Source of the DNA: Caecibacter massiliensis
GTDB taxonomy: Bacteria > Bacillota > Negativicutes > Veillonellales > Megasphaeraceae
Assembly (NCBI GenBank): GCA_900095875.1
Contig: LT608311.1
Location: forward strand, 930,001 to 994,000
DNA: 64,000 bases
Direction of reading: 5' to 3'
Position numbers and translations under genes: made by a program. The first letter of the stretch is position 1. The number at the start of each line of letters is the position of its first letter. The notes beneath the pieces were generated by a model. It saw only the letters and a list, made by a program, of their open reading frames with translations. It made no database searches and was not told the origin of the DNA. Shown here one piece after another: positions 28,401 to 34,935 of the stretch.

Positions 28401-29032
28401 GTGCCAATCAGGTCTTTCCCTTTTATGGTACCAGTAGCCGTAACCGTCTGACCAGCAATGGTTCCTACGGCTGTAATATTTCCCCGGCTATTAACACTTC
28501 CTGCATTCACAGCACCACCGGCACTCAGCGTTCCCGAAATGCTAGCTGATTTTGCAGAAACCGGACCAGCAACCTTCAATCCCGTTACATCCGTCGTCGT
28601 TGTGGTTTTTGTAGCGCTGTCATATGTTTCTTTCTGTAATGTATTGTCCGAAGAAAGAGTCAGTTTATCCGTTCCCAAGTTATCGATGACGCTCTGATGC
28701 TGGGCTAATTCAGTTTCGACGCTCTGCATAGCGGTTTTCAAATCTCCGATATCTCTTGCATTATTGGTAGCTTTCATCACAGTACCACTGATATTATCAG
28801 CATCTTTTTGAGTTCCTGTGATAACACTAGTACCATTAATCGTCGCAGAATTTATAGCCGCATAGCTAAATCCTCCGACCGGGAGGAGCATGAGGGCTGT
28901 GATGGCGGCCAGGGCCAGGCGTTTGGCTTTATCTCCTGTGCTGGCGGCTTTGGTGCGGCCTTTGGCTAATTCCGAGGCTACGACGTAGCAATTTCTTGAT
29001 TTACTCCAGATGACTTTAAATATTTTATTCAT
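22421..29032 (-). CDS. Giant trimeric autotransporter adhesin with C-terminal SLH domain
   Basis: YadA/Hag-like trimeric surface protein of 2203 residues. Residues 1-58 are an ESPR extended signal peptide (MNKIFKVIWSKSRNCYVVAS...). A head of short beta-repeats, coiled-coil stretches rich in AAREAAD-type repeats, and a Thr/Asn/Gly-rich stalk follow to about 1960. A neck (SLDAVNGSQLYETN, about 1980-1995) leads to the YadA membrane anchor at about 2013-2083. Unlike classical YadA the chain continues: a coiled coil (about 2084-2125) and one SLH domain (FPDVPENHWAYEAV..., 2126-2185) that would lie in the periplasm and grip peptidoglycan. GGGAG precedes the ATG. The LytTR gene lies 93 bases upstream on the same strand. 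Confidence 0.92.
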   Translation of the reverse strand: MNKIFKVIWSKSRNCYVVASELAKGRTKAASTGDKAKRLALAAITALMLLPVGGFSYAAINSATINGTSVITGTQKDADNISGTVMKATNNARDIGDLKTAMQSVETELAQHQSVIDNLGTDKLTLSSDNTLQKETYDSATKTTTTTDVTGLKVAGPVSAKSASISGTLSAGGAVNAGSVNSRGNITAVGTIAGQTVTATGTIKGKDLIGTNSIISQGTIAATGNISSQATVGAKEIVSQTNITAKNKVVGMQGVVDNTLTSGNYVTAGNTVGENIVALDTQVKANADQFTTDKTSTALHVSKDGNLIVGTKENQTVKDLKIRGQLTSGSISTGDITSSGDVSVAGKVEAEAVYDDTTKTGNYVVQTNSVGANLSALDTQVKSNADAITAEATAREAGDTALNERITNVKEYLEKQTSDNYVSKADAAVQDGAVVKAANTIGENVTNLDAALAKETAARIGADAAQDKVIEQVNQNMVDGFNTINKNMADGFTALNQADANEAAAREAADATLQTNIDNEAAERKAADTVLDDKITAETSARVAADTKLVEAVNSGLSLSNDNVLQKNTTTIDAQGNVTTSKTDANEMILNKGKDNQITMNENGIKVGTNSTVVDKDGVYTGGDTYSEAKAAMSADGKIKGANGAFTVDENGNVTSRATITGETVTDGKGASMSNGTVTGKTLTDGIATITNGNINTSGTITGGTVTSTGNISALGDIHAGGAITGASASIQGALTAGSATITGDLTAGGAIQGKSISDGTATMQNGNLTGVKNLSAETITTSGDATIGGDLTVNGKLNVDEIDLTKNGIVGDNNVTASTKVAAGEITGYKKATSTKDGSEKESAIDYDENGTSTWAKSTDADGNWNKSTLTVEGNDVTSKVIDSEKNSNLSTQTSTQSQSTLKDKDSNTNTATQSATESSSVLQDKEGKTSTFQQRVDEILNQINSSDTVFSKVDQKVDNISSEVTDGTNTTSSTQTTTDITNTAKQGTITNEAKDIINNATENMTNTVGKDLTTTVGGEMTTTVTGKVTEDYKSDLDTKVGGNETHYVAGNQTNTVSGDRTVSVKGTETENFNAQVTNVKTDQRTSVGGNQTNIVAGNQQNTVSGSKTETVKGSVTEKYGSQATTVDGDQSTNVGGNQFNVVAGDQTNTISGSKTESVKGAVTETYGSQSTTVNGNQSNTVKGTLTETVTGDVTEDYKANLSTTVGGNQTTTVTGDSSLTAENITNEAKNKITNKAIDVETDATSSIVQKVTNDAGSNTSTQLSYQTKEEMSQADGKTASYLRGAAEEKSQLIDGDKKTTIDTVAGQTNTNITDGTNTSNDLQKADQIASSVTDGTNTTVVNQDAKSLASSITDGTKSNNTNNTVDKSEQLIKASDTQYSATSKTATKMEDALVSGSSIIDVIKNLDDAANPFISSAVTDGTNSTGVTQTAKDITNTAKNGTIANDAKDIINNATENMTNTVGKDLTTTVGGEMKTTVTGKVTEDYKSDLDTKVGGTLTETVTGKATENYNGGLETTITGEEKHTVNGNQINNITGDQTNTITGKQSTTVTGDVTEDYKANLSTTVGGNQTTTVTGDSSLTAENITNEAKNKITNKAIDVETDATSSIVQKVTNDAGSNTSTQLSYQTTEEMSQADGKTASYLRGAAEEKSQLIDGSNKTTIDTIAGQTNTNITDGTNTSNDLQKADQIASSVTDGTNTTVVNQDAKSLASSITDGTKSNNTNNTVDKSEQLIKASDSQYNASVKTATTSTEKLVSGSIIDILKDADNGFVNTTVSTSDGTSSTSVSQGSADITNTAKQGTITNDAKNLVNKAEEKLSNSAAEIENTATTSIKDTVGKSTVTTTTDGTTFENTDHNTAIGDGSITKTTISGNTLETGKATMDYAEVMKDLTVGGTTTTKDLHVTNNATIDGTLDVTGAANFQDTVTVAKDLSVGGNASVSGSMTASSYKVGDKTYIDDNGINANNQKITNVAAGELSANSLDAVNGSQLYETNRRVSKMDSRINEVGANAAAMANLHPLEFDADSKFNVAAAVGNYKNETATALGLFYRPNEDVMVNLSGTVGSDDNMIGGGVAVRIGRGGNKARNKQMAESAKYVKNLESQVNTLQHQMDALLSVLNPNLSKEFPDVPENHWAYEAVSRLAGNGIIQGYEDGKYHGERTMTRYEMAEIIYKALQKGAKAEAKLVEEFKPELKAMAAQNKA
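23800..25430 (-). repeat. Internal duplication in the adhesin stalk
   Basis: About 545 bases at 23800-24345 recur nearly identically at 24883-25428, an offset of 1083 bases (361 codons). Both encode the ENITNEAKNKITNKAIDVE... to TVDKSEQLIKASD block. A second repeated block (ITNTAK...DLDTKVGG) appears near 24546-24760 and 25909-26125, offset about 1362 bases. Copies differ mostly at third positions. They invite recombination and stalk-length variation. Confidence 0.85.
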
Positions 29033-29125
29033 GTTTTCGCTCCCTTTCTGTATAAAAATTCATCTATAACCCTAAATTTGCGTACAAAAATAAGACCTCA
29101 CAAAAAATCTGTTCTTTCAGAATTT

Positions 29126-29857
29126 TTATGCTTCTTTTTTAAAAATAAACTTGAAATATTCTTCCTGGAATTGGCGGTATTTCCGTTTTGCCAGCGGAAT
29201 CTGATATCCCTGGATTTCGATATAATCGCTTTTGATGACATGAATGGCCGCCTGATTTACGATATACCCTTTGCCCGGTGAAATAAACTGGCCGGGAGAA
29301 ATGGAATCCAGTGTCGCAAGCAGCTGTGCCAGGGCCTGGCGCGTCTCCAGAACCGCCCCATCGTGGGTATATACCTTCTGGATATGGCCTTTACTTTCTA
29401 CAAACAGGATATCGTTGATTTCTTCCACTTGTATGCCGCCCCCGACAAGACGGAAAATGATTTTTTTGCTATGCCGCTGCCGGATGCTTTCCATGACCCG
29501 GTTCATAGCCTGATCAAACTGTTTTTGTGTAAACGGTTTGACGAGGTAATGCGCGGCCTGGACACCGAAGGCATCGACTGCAAACTCATCGCTCGTCGAA
29601 AGAAAGATGATTTCCGCCCGGCTTTTCTGGTTTCGCATTTCGGTTGCGACATCGGTTCCCAGCATACCAGGCATACAGATATCGAGCAGTACAATATCAA
29701 AATTCATTTCTTCTTCAAAGGCATCCAGAAACAGCATGGCATTATCATACCGGGAAATTTTGATTTCATACGTGCTGTCTGCAAAATAAGTACGCACGGC
29801 TTTTTCCATGATATCCAGCTGTTCCGGTATATCGTCACAAAGGGCAATCCTCAGCAT
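29126..29857 (-). CDS. LytTR-family response regulator
   Basis: DNA-binding response regulator of 243 residues, AgrA/LytR type. The receiver domain has the acidic pair LCDD (residues 6-9), the phospho-acceptor aspartate in VLLDICMPG (about residue 56), the switch Thr/Ser region FLSTSDE and the conserved lysine in LVKPF. The LytTR domain occupies the last ~100 residues (VEEINDILFVESKGH...). The start is ATG at 29857 with AAAGGAGG about eight bases upstream; the earlier ATG has none. No cognate kinase is adjacent; the nearest are the two kinase-like genes beyond the adhesin. It sits just upstream of the adhesin gene on the same strand, so it may be both its operon partner and its activator. Confidence 0.9.
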   Translation of the reverse strand: MLRIALCDDIPEQLDIMEKAVRTYFADSTYEIKISRYDNAMLFLDAFEEEMNFDIVLLDICMPGMLGTDVATEMRNQKSRAEIIFLSTSDEFAVDAFGVQAAHYLVKPFTQKQFDQAMNRVMESIRQRHSKKIIFRLVGGGIQVEEINDILFVESKGHIQKVYTHDGAVLETRQALAQLLATLDSISPGQFISPGKGYIVNQAAIHVIKSDYIEIQGYQIPLAKRKYRQFQEEYFKFIFKKEA

Positions 29858-29890
29858 AGTATACCTCCTTTCAATATATGATATGAGCAT

Positions 29891-30523
29891 CCGTCATTTC
29901 TCATTGCACTTGCATTATATCATGTACTTTTCCTTCGAAAGGCCTTCGTGTCATTAAAAGTGCATTTTTTGTCACAAGTGGGATTTACTCATATTCACTC
30001 AGGTAAATTTACCGTTTCTTTTCATTTCTTCCGTCCCGATATGGACAGGAGATAGATTTCAACGTTCTTCCCCTTTTATAATTTTAGTATATAACAAAAC
30101 ATGTTCTGCCGATAGTATACTTTTGTATATACTTATGGGACGTGGGACGGGAAAGCCACAAAAAATAGAACCAACTGACGCGTTTTTGTCAGGCCGGTTC
30201 ATACCAGGAAATTCCCGGTTCTCTTCCAGACTCCCCCACATGTAGTATATAATGCAGAACTTTTTTCTAATCCTTCTGCCAGAAATAGAGCAGCCGTCTG
30301 CTATCTGACAGCCAGACCGTTGGAGACATACTACGCCAGAAACTTGTCCTGACCGTAATACAAAGTGATTACCAGTTGACAGTTCAACATTTGCAGCAGA
30401 AAAGAAACTCCGGCGTCTGGCGGGAAACAGGGAACAAAGCCGGTCTGCTGCCCTAGTTGACCGGACAGCCAGTTCATTTCACGATAAAACTATCAAAAAG
30501 TTGGTTGCTTCCATAAAAATTTA
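29891..30523. other. Long intergenic stretch without a recognisable gene
   Basis: About 630 bases between the response regulator and the amt promoter. I see no credible coding frame. A TATAAT-like element near 29920 on the minus strand could serve the response regulator. At about 30170-30202 GAACC-AA-CTGAC pairs with GTCAG-GCC-GGTTC, and on the minus strand it is followed by TATTTTTTG, like the end of a short minus-strand transcript. A small RNA or a decayed gene is possible. Confidence 0.4.
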
Positions 30524-30552
30524 TTGACAATCCCTGTATTTACAACTATAAT
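30524..30552 (+). promoter_or_regulatory. Promoter of the amt leader
   Basis: TTGACA (30524-30529), 17-base spacer, TATAAT (30547-30552), full consensus. It is followed by a 240-base leader with two terminators. Confidence 0.88.
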
Positions 30553-30570
30553 GAATGTCATCAATAGAAC

Positions 30571-30635
30571 ACAGGGCGATGAAGCCCGGCTATGCACACA
30601 CCGTAGTGTGTCATAGCCGGGCTTTTCTGTTTTTC
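30571..30635 (+). promoter_or_regulatory. Tandem-hairpin antitermination element, ANTAR-like, with terminator 1
   Basis: A small hairpin, GGGC-GATGAA-GCCC (30574-30587), shares its right arm with a long terminator stem (AAGCCCGGCTATG with CATAGCCGGGCTT, then TTCTGTTTTT). The top of the terminator is CACAC-ACCGTA-GTGTG, a hexaloop with A at position 1 and G at position 4. Two closely spaced hexaloop hairpins of which one overlaps a terminator is the layout bound by ANTAR antiterminators. The first loop has G, not A, at position 1, so the match is partial. Confidence 0.5.
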
Positions 30636-30724
30636 TATTGGTAATTATTTATTCGTACTGCAATAGAATAAGAGCAGGCAGGTCATTTCGAGGGGAAGTA
30701 ACAGGCTTGTCTGTATGAGGGGAC

Positions 30725-30777
30725 AAAGAGGTCCTGCCAGCACCAACCTCCACGTGCTGTGCAGGACCTCTTTCTTT
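30725..30777 (+). terminator. Second leader terminator before amt
   Basis: AAAGAGGTCCTGC and AGCAC pair with GTGCT and GCAGGACCTCTTT, followed by CTTTTG. It lies about 30 bases before the amt start, so amt expression must depend on read-through of two terminators. Confidence 0.75.
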
Positions 30778-30803
30778 TGCAGTCAACCAGAGGGGTGACA
30801 GGT

Positions 30804-32105
30804 ATGAAAAAATTTTGGTGTTTGTTTTCCTGGTTCATGCTCATAGCGCCTACTGCACTGGCTGCTGACGGGAGCGGAACCATCGACACGGGGGATACGG
30901 CCTGGGTACTGATTTCCGCTGCACTGGTCTTCATCATGACCCCGGGTCTTGGCTTTTTCTATGGCGGTATGGTCCGCAGTAAAAACGTACTGACGACGAT
31001 CATGCAGAGTTTCTTCATCGTCGCCATGATTTCTGTCGAATGGATTATTCTGGGATATGCCATGACATTCGGCACCGATATCCACGGCTTTATCGGAAGC
31101 CTTGACAAAATCGGGCTGGCCGGTGTGGGCATGCAGTGCCTTTCCAGCGGTACGATTCCCGAACTGGCCTTTGTCGCATTCCAGTGCATGTTCGCCGTCA
31201 TTACACCGGCTCTGATCACCGGTGCCTTTGCTGAACGGGTCAAATTCCGTGCTTTCTGCATTTTTATCCTTTTATGGGCTATCTTCATTTACAACCCCAT
31301 GGCTCACTGGGTCTGGGGTGGCGGTTTCCTGGCCCAGCTCGGCGCACTTGATTTTGCCGGTGGCCTCGTCATCCACATTCTTTCTGGTGTATCGGGACTC
31401 ACACTCTGCCTGCTCGTCGGCAAGCGCCGCGGTCTTGGCAAATATCCTATTATTCCGCACAATATGCCCATGGTCGTCCTGGGCGCAACACTCTTATGGT
31501 TTGGCTGGTTCGGCTTTAATGCCGGCAGTGCTCTCGGTGCCAACGCACTGGCAGCCAACGCCTTTATCTGTTCCCAGGCCGCAGCGGCTGCTGCCACCGT
31601 TTCCTGGGTCCTCATTGAATGGTTCATCAATGGCAAACCGACCGTCCTGGGAGCCGCATCGGGCTGCATCGCCGGTCTCGTAGCCATTACGCCGGCTGCC
31701 GGCTTCGTCGCCCCCCTTCCGGCTCTCTATATCGGTGCTATCAGCGGTATCGTCTGCTATCTGGCCGTCGCCGTCTGCAAGAGCCGCCTGGGCTATGACG
31801 ACGCCCTCGATGCCTTCGGCATCCACGGTGTAGGCGGCACGTGGGGTTCCATCGCCACTGGCCTCTGGGCTACGGTAGAAGTCAATCCGGACGGGGCCAA
31901 CGGCCTTTTCTATGGCGATGCCCATCTTTTGATGGCACAGGTCATTTCGACAGTCGTTGCGTACGCGCTGGCTATTATCGGATCCATTATACTCTATAAA
32001 ATCATCAGCCTCTTCACGAATTTCCGCGTCGACGCCGATGAAGAAGTGGTCGGACTCGATATCAACGAACACGGCGAACGCGGCTATACGCAGCAGACAT
32101 TATAA
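30804..32105 (+). CDS. amt: Ammonium transporter
   Basis: Inner-membrane Amt/Rh channel-type ammonium transporter of 433 residues, with a cleavable N-terminal signal (MKKFWCLFSWFMLIAPTALA) and eleven membrane segments. The twin-histidine pore is seen in DFAGGLVIHILSG and DAFGIHGVGGTWGS, and the signature DxxAxxxxGG region is intact. The start at 30804 follows GAGGGGTGACAGGT; the upstream in-frame ATG overlaps the leader terminator. It lies upstream of glnK, whose product plugs the channel when nitrogen is sufficient. It is controlled by the leader at 30553-30803. Confidence 0.95.
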   Translation: MKKFWCLFSWFMLIAPTALAADGSGTIDTGDTAWVLISAALVFIMTPGLGFFYGGMVRSKNVLTTIMQSFFIVAMISVEWIILGYAMTFGTDIHGFIGSLDKIGLAGVGMQCLSSGTIPELAFVAFQCMFAVITPALITGAFAERVKFRAFCIFILLWAIFIYNPMAHWVWGGGFLAQLGALDFAGGLVIHILSGVSGLTLCLLVGKRRGLGKYPIIPHNMPMVVLGATLLWFGWFGFNAGSALGANALAANAFICSQAAAAAATVSWVLIEWFINGKPTVLGAASGCIAGLVAITPAAGFVAPLPALYIGAISGIVCYLAVAVCKSRLGYDDALDAFGIHGVGGTWGSIATGLWATVEVNPDGANGLFYGDAHLLMAQVISTVVAYALAIIGSIILYKIISLFTNFRVDADEEVVGLDINEHGERGYTQQTL

Positions 32106-32157
32106 TATGGACAGCAACGGCCAGTGTCACACCCTTACCCAAGCACTGGTCTTTGCC

Positions 32158-32236
32158 GCATCAGCTGCGGGATTGGCATGACGATCCCAAGACGTGTTAC
32201 ATGTATCTCCTTAACAAACAATCCCGCAGCTGATGC
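32158..32236 (+). repeat. Perfect 18-bp inverted repeat between amt and glnK
   Basis: GCATCAGCTGCGGGATTG (32158-32175) pairs perfectly with 32219-32236 around a 43-base loop. No T-run follows, so it is not a plain terminator. It may stall or stabilise the mRNA and set the amt:glnK ratio. TATAAT at 32238-32243 directly follows and might be a -10 for glnK. Confidence 0.6.
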
Positions 32237-32274
32237 TATAATAGATATATATCCCAATGCAGGAGTGATTATAT

Positions 32275-32649
32275 ATGAGAAAAATTACAAAAATAGACAT
32301 CGTGACCCGTCCGAGCAAGCTGGATGAACTCAAAGCCGCCCTAAACGCTATCGGCGTCATGGGCATTACCGTCAGTCAGGTCTATGGCTGTGGTACACAG
32401 AAAGGCCATATCGAAGTATACCGGGGCAAGGAATACCAGGTAAACCTCCTCCCTCATATTAAAGTAGAAACGGTCGTCTGCGAAGTCCCTGTCGATGATG
32501 TCATCGAAACGGCCATGCGCATCTGCCAGACGGGTGAACCGGGCGATGGCAAAATCTTCGTGTTCAACGTCGAAGATGCCGTCCGTATCCGTACGGGAGA
32601 CCGCGGAGCCGAAGCCATTATGGATGAAAAAGAACCTCCTACAACGTAA
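32275..32649 (+). CDS. glnK: Nitrogen regulatory protein PII
   Basis: Trimeric PII signal protein of 124 residues. The T-loop region CGTQKGHIEVYRGKEY carries the tyrosine that is uridylylated in many bacteria. The B-loop TGEPGDGKIFV and C-loop IRTGDRGAEAI bind ATP/ADP and 2-oxoglutarate. AGGAG stands about nine bases before the ATG. Linked to amt, so the GlnK name is justified: it should block Amt on nitrogen upshift. It is 10-12 residues longer than E. coli GlnK through an acidic tail (MDEKEPPTT). Confidence 0.94.
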   Translation: MRKITKIDIVTRPSKLDELKAALNAIGVMGITVSQVYGCGTQKGHIEVYRGKEYQVNLLPHIKVETVVCEVPVDDVIETAMRICQTGEPGDGKIFVFNVEDAVRIRTGDRGAEAIMDEKEPPTT

Positions 32650-32663
32650 TTTCTGATACGACG

Positions 32664-32712
32664 AAGAGGCCGCTCCACGAAGCGAAATGCTTCATGGGGC
32701 GGCCTCTTTTTC
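32664..32712 (+). terminator. Terminator of amt-glnK
   Basis: AAGAGGCCGC(T)CC pairs with GG(G)GCGGCCTCTT, followed by TTTTT. It also lies past the convergent aminotransferase gene. Confidence 0.85.
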
Positions 32713-32737
32713 CGTATGGAATCCTATGGGAGTTTTC

Positions 32738-33982
32738 TTATCCGTCTACCGATTCCAGTGCTTTTTTGATTTTGGATGCCACACCGGTCATTTTATAGGC
32801 CGGGATGGAGCAGACACCGAGGCGGATGCCCCGTGCCAGAGGAGCAGCAAAAATGAGGTCTTCCTGAAGTTTTGCACAGGCCTGAGCCGATTTCAGCGTC
32901 GGGACAGAAATGAAAAATCCCGCCTTATAGGGAACAAAATCGAGATTGCAGGCCTGGGCTTCTTCCATGAAAATATCTGCACGGCGGCGGATATTCTGGA
33001 AATAGTTATTTTCTTCTGTTTCCAGTTCTTTCAGCAGTGCCGGGTCTCTGCGTACAATAGATAACAGGGTCATGGCCGCCCGGTTGATATTGGACCAGGC
33101 CGTACGGGCCGAATATTTCCCCACTTCCTGAAATTCATCGATGACATCCTTGCTGGAAGACAGGCCTACGAGAGCGCCTGCCCGCTGGCCGTAGAGGGTA
33201 AATCCTTTAGACATGCTGTAGGCAAACATGACGAAGATGTGTTCCGGCAGATGGCTGAACTGCTTCATGAACGTACGGACTTTGTTCTTATCCCCCGTAT
33301 AGGCGATATATGCGATATCGACGAGGATACTGATGCGTTTTCCATTCTTTTCGTGGAACCGGCACACATCGAGCACTTCTTCCCAGTCCCGGTCCGACAG
33401 GGCAAATCCTGTCGGGTTATTGGCCGGCGTGTTGAGCATGATGAGCAGAGAGTCCTGCTGGCGCAGAATGGCTGCTACAGCCGAAGAAAAAGAATCAATA
33501 TTGAAGGAATGGCTGTCATCGAGCATAGCAAAAGTCGTAAGATGGCGGCCCACTTCGTCACAGAGATTGTCGTAGACCGACCAGCGCCAGTCCGTCGTCA
33601 GAACCTGGTCACCTACTTCCGAATAGTTAGTAATGGCGATATGAACGGCCCCGGTACCACCGGCCGTCGCTATGGCAGCCGTATAGCCATCGGGCCGCTG
33701 GTCTTCAAAGGTCGCATCGATGACATCACTGCGGTAATCGGCCAGTCCGACCGGCGGCGCATAGGTAATAAAATCACTCATAGGCAGTGATTTATATACT
33801 TTTTCGACGACAGGAAGACAGGCTACTTTTTCATCGTCTCCAGCATAACAACCTACGGTAGCATTGACTACGTTTTTAATTCCGTATTTTTTTATTGCCT
33901 CTTTGGCTGCCGCGCTGGACGAAAATACGACATCATTTATTTTTTTCCCTTCCCGGCTGGCAGCCGCCATACATGTTGACAT
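32738..33982 (-). CDS. Class I aminotransferase (aspartate/aromatic type)
   Basis: Cytoplasmic PLP aminotransferase of fold type I, 414 residues, resembling the AspC/TyrB branch. The Schiff-base lysine is in YSMSKGFTLYGQRAG (about residue 245), the PLP-phosphate asparagine region is NTPANNPTG (about 180), and the C-terminal substrate arginine lies in ARGIRLGVCS. The start at 33982 follows GGAGGGGG by seven bases; the ATG ten codons earlier overlaps that site. It is convergent with glnK. Glutamate-linked amino-acid synthesis is likely, but aspartate and aromatic substrates cannot be told apart here. Confidence 0.85.
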   Translation of the reverse strand: MSTCMAAASREGKKINDVVFSSSAAAKEAIKKYGIKNVVNATVGCYAGDDEKVACLPVVEKVYKSLPMSDFITYAPPVGLADYRSDVIDATFEDQRPDGYTAAIATAGGTGAVHIAITNYSEVGDQVLTTDWRWSVYDNLCDEVGRHLTTFAMLDDSHSFNIDSFSSAVAAILRQQDSLLIMLNTPANNPTGFALSDRDWEEVLDVCRFHEKNGKRISILVDIAYIAYTGDKNKVRTFMKQFSHLPEHIFVMFAYSMSKGFTLYGQRAGALVGLSSSKDVIDEFQEVGKYSARTAWSNINRAAMTLLSIVRRDPALLKELETEENNYFQNIRRRADIFMEEAQACNLDFVPYKAGFFISVPTLKSAQACAKLQEDLIFAAPLARGIRLGVCSIPAYKMTGVASKIKKALESVDG

Positions 33983-34067
33983 AACAGGACCCCCTCCAAA
34001 GCAAAAAAGCAATGATTCCTTTTTATTATACCACGCAATGCTCGGTTTACATATACTTTAATGCAAT

Positions 34068-34781
34068 TCAATCTTTTTCTTTCTGTTCTTTTGGTTCTGT
34101 TACGGTGGCCTGTTTTATTCCTTTTATTCCCAGAAGGTCTGAAAGGAGTTCGCTCTGACTCAGTTCTTCTCCTACGTGTACCGTCAATTCCAGTTCGACA
34201 TTTTCCTCTTCTTCTCCAGAAAGAGTGCGAAAGGAAAGAAGTGCCAGCTGATGGTGCTGCAGATATTCCGACAGGCGGCGGGACTGTCCCACCGTATTGC
34301 GCATCGTCAGGTGCAATACGTAAGAATGGCGTCCCCGTTTCCGCATCATCTTATCCAGACGGACAAAGACGGTAAGTACGATAAATATGAGCACCGTCGC
34401 GGCCGCCGCTGTCACCAGATAGCCGGCACCGACGACCAGCCCGACGGCAGCCACACCCCAGATGCTGGCCGCCGTTGTCAGGCCCTTGACACTGTGTCCC
34501 TTCTGATTAGCCAGAATCGTGCCGGCTCCGAGAAACCCTACACCAGAAATGACCTGGGCTGCGATCCGTTCGGGATCCGAACGGGTATAGCCATAGACAG
34601 AATAGAAATCGAGGGCGATATTAATAGAAATAATCATGCACAGGCAGGCGCCGAGGCATACGAGGATATGAGTACGCAGACCGGCAGATTGGCTCCGGGC
34701 CTCCCGTTCATACCCGATCAGGCCTCCCAGGATAATAGCCACGATGAGCCGTATGATACTGTCACTGGTACTAATCATCAT
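34068..34781 (-). CDS. MgtC/SapB-family membrane protein
   Basis: Inner-membrane protein of 237 residues with about five N-terminal transmembrane segments, the family signature GYERE and RTHILVCLGA (about 25-50), and the GVGFLGAGTI segment. A soluble C-terminal ACT-like domain follows from about residue 150. MgtC proteins are tied to magnesium limitation and ATP-synthase or membrane-potential control in pathogens; the role in this organism is unknown. The start is ATG at 34781, eight bases from AGGAG. Confidence 0.85.
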   Translation of the reverse strand: MMISTSDSIIRLIVAIILGGLIGYEREARSQSAGLRTHILVCLGACLCMIISINIALDFYSVYGYTRSDPERIAAQVISGVGFLGAGTILANQKGHSVKGLTTAASIWGVAAVGLVVGAGYLVTAAAATVLIFIVLTVFVRLDKMMRKRGRHSYVLHLTMRNTVGQSRRLSEYLQHHQLALLSFRTLSGEEEENVELELTVHVGEELSQSELLSDLLGIKGIKQATVTEPKEQKEKD

Positions 34782-34935
34782 GGGCATCACTCCTATTCAT
34801 CAAAAAAGCAAAATCTTCACTTTTTCTTTATATTAGTTATAGTATAATATACGTCGGAAGGAAAATCTACGCTCAGCGTTTATACTGTATGTCTATATTC
34901 CTTATACACCATGTTTACAGAAAGGAGTCTTCCTG

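Noticed and set aside
29033-29125. LytTR binding repeats before the adhesin
   Set aside because: I looked for paired 9-bp repeats with 12-bp spacing and found no convincing pair by eye.
30059-30241. 60-codon minus-strand frame in the amt upstream gap
   Set aside because: It spans a terminator-like hairpin and has no ribosome-binding site or recognisable sequence.
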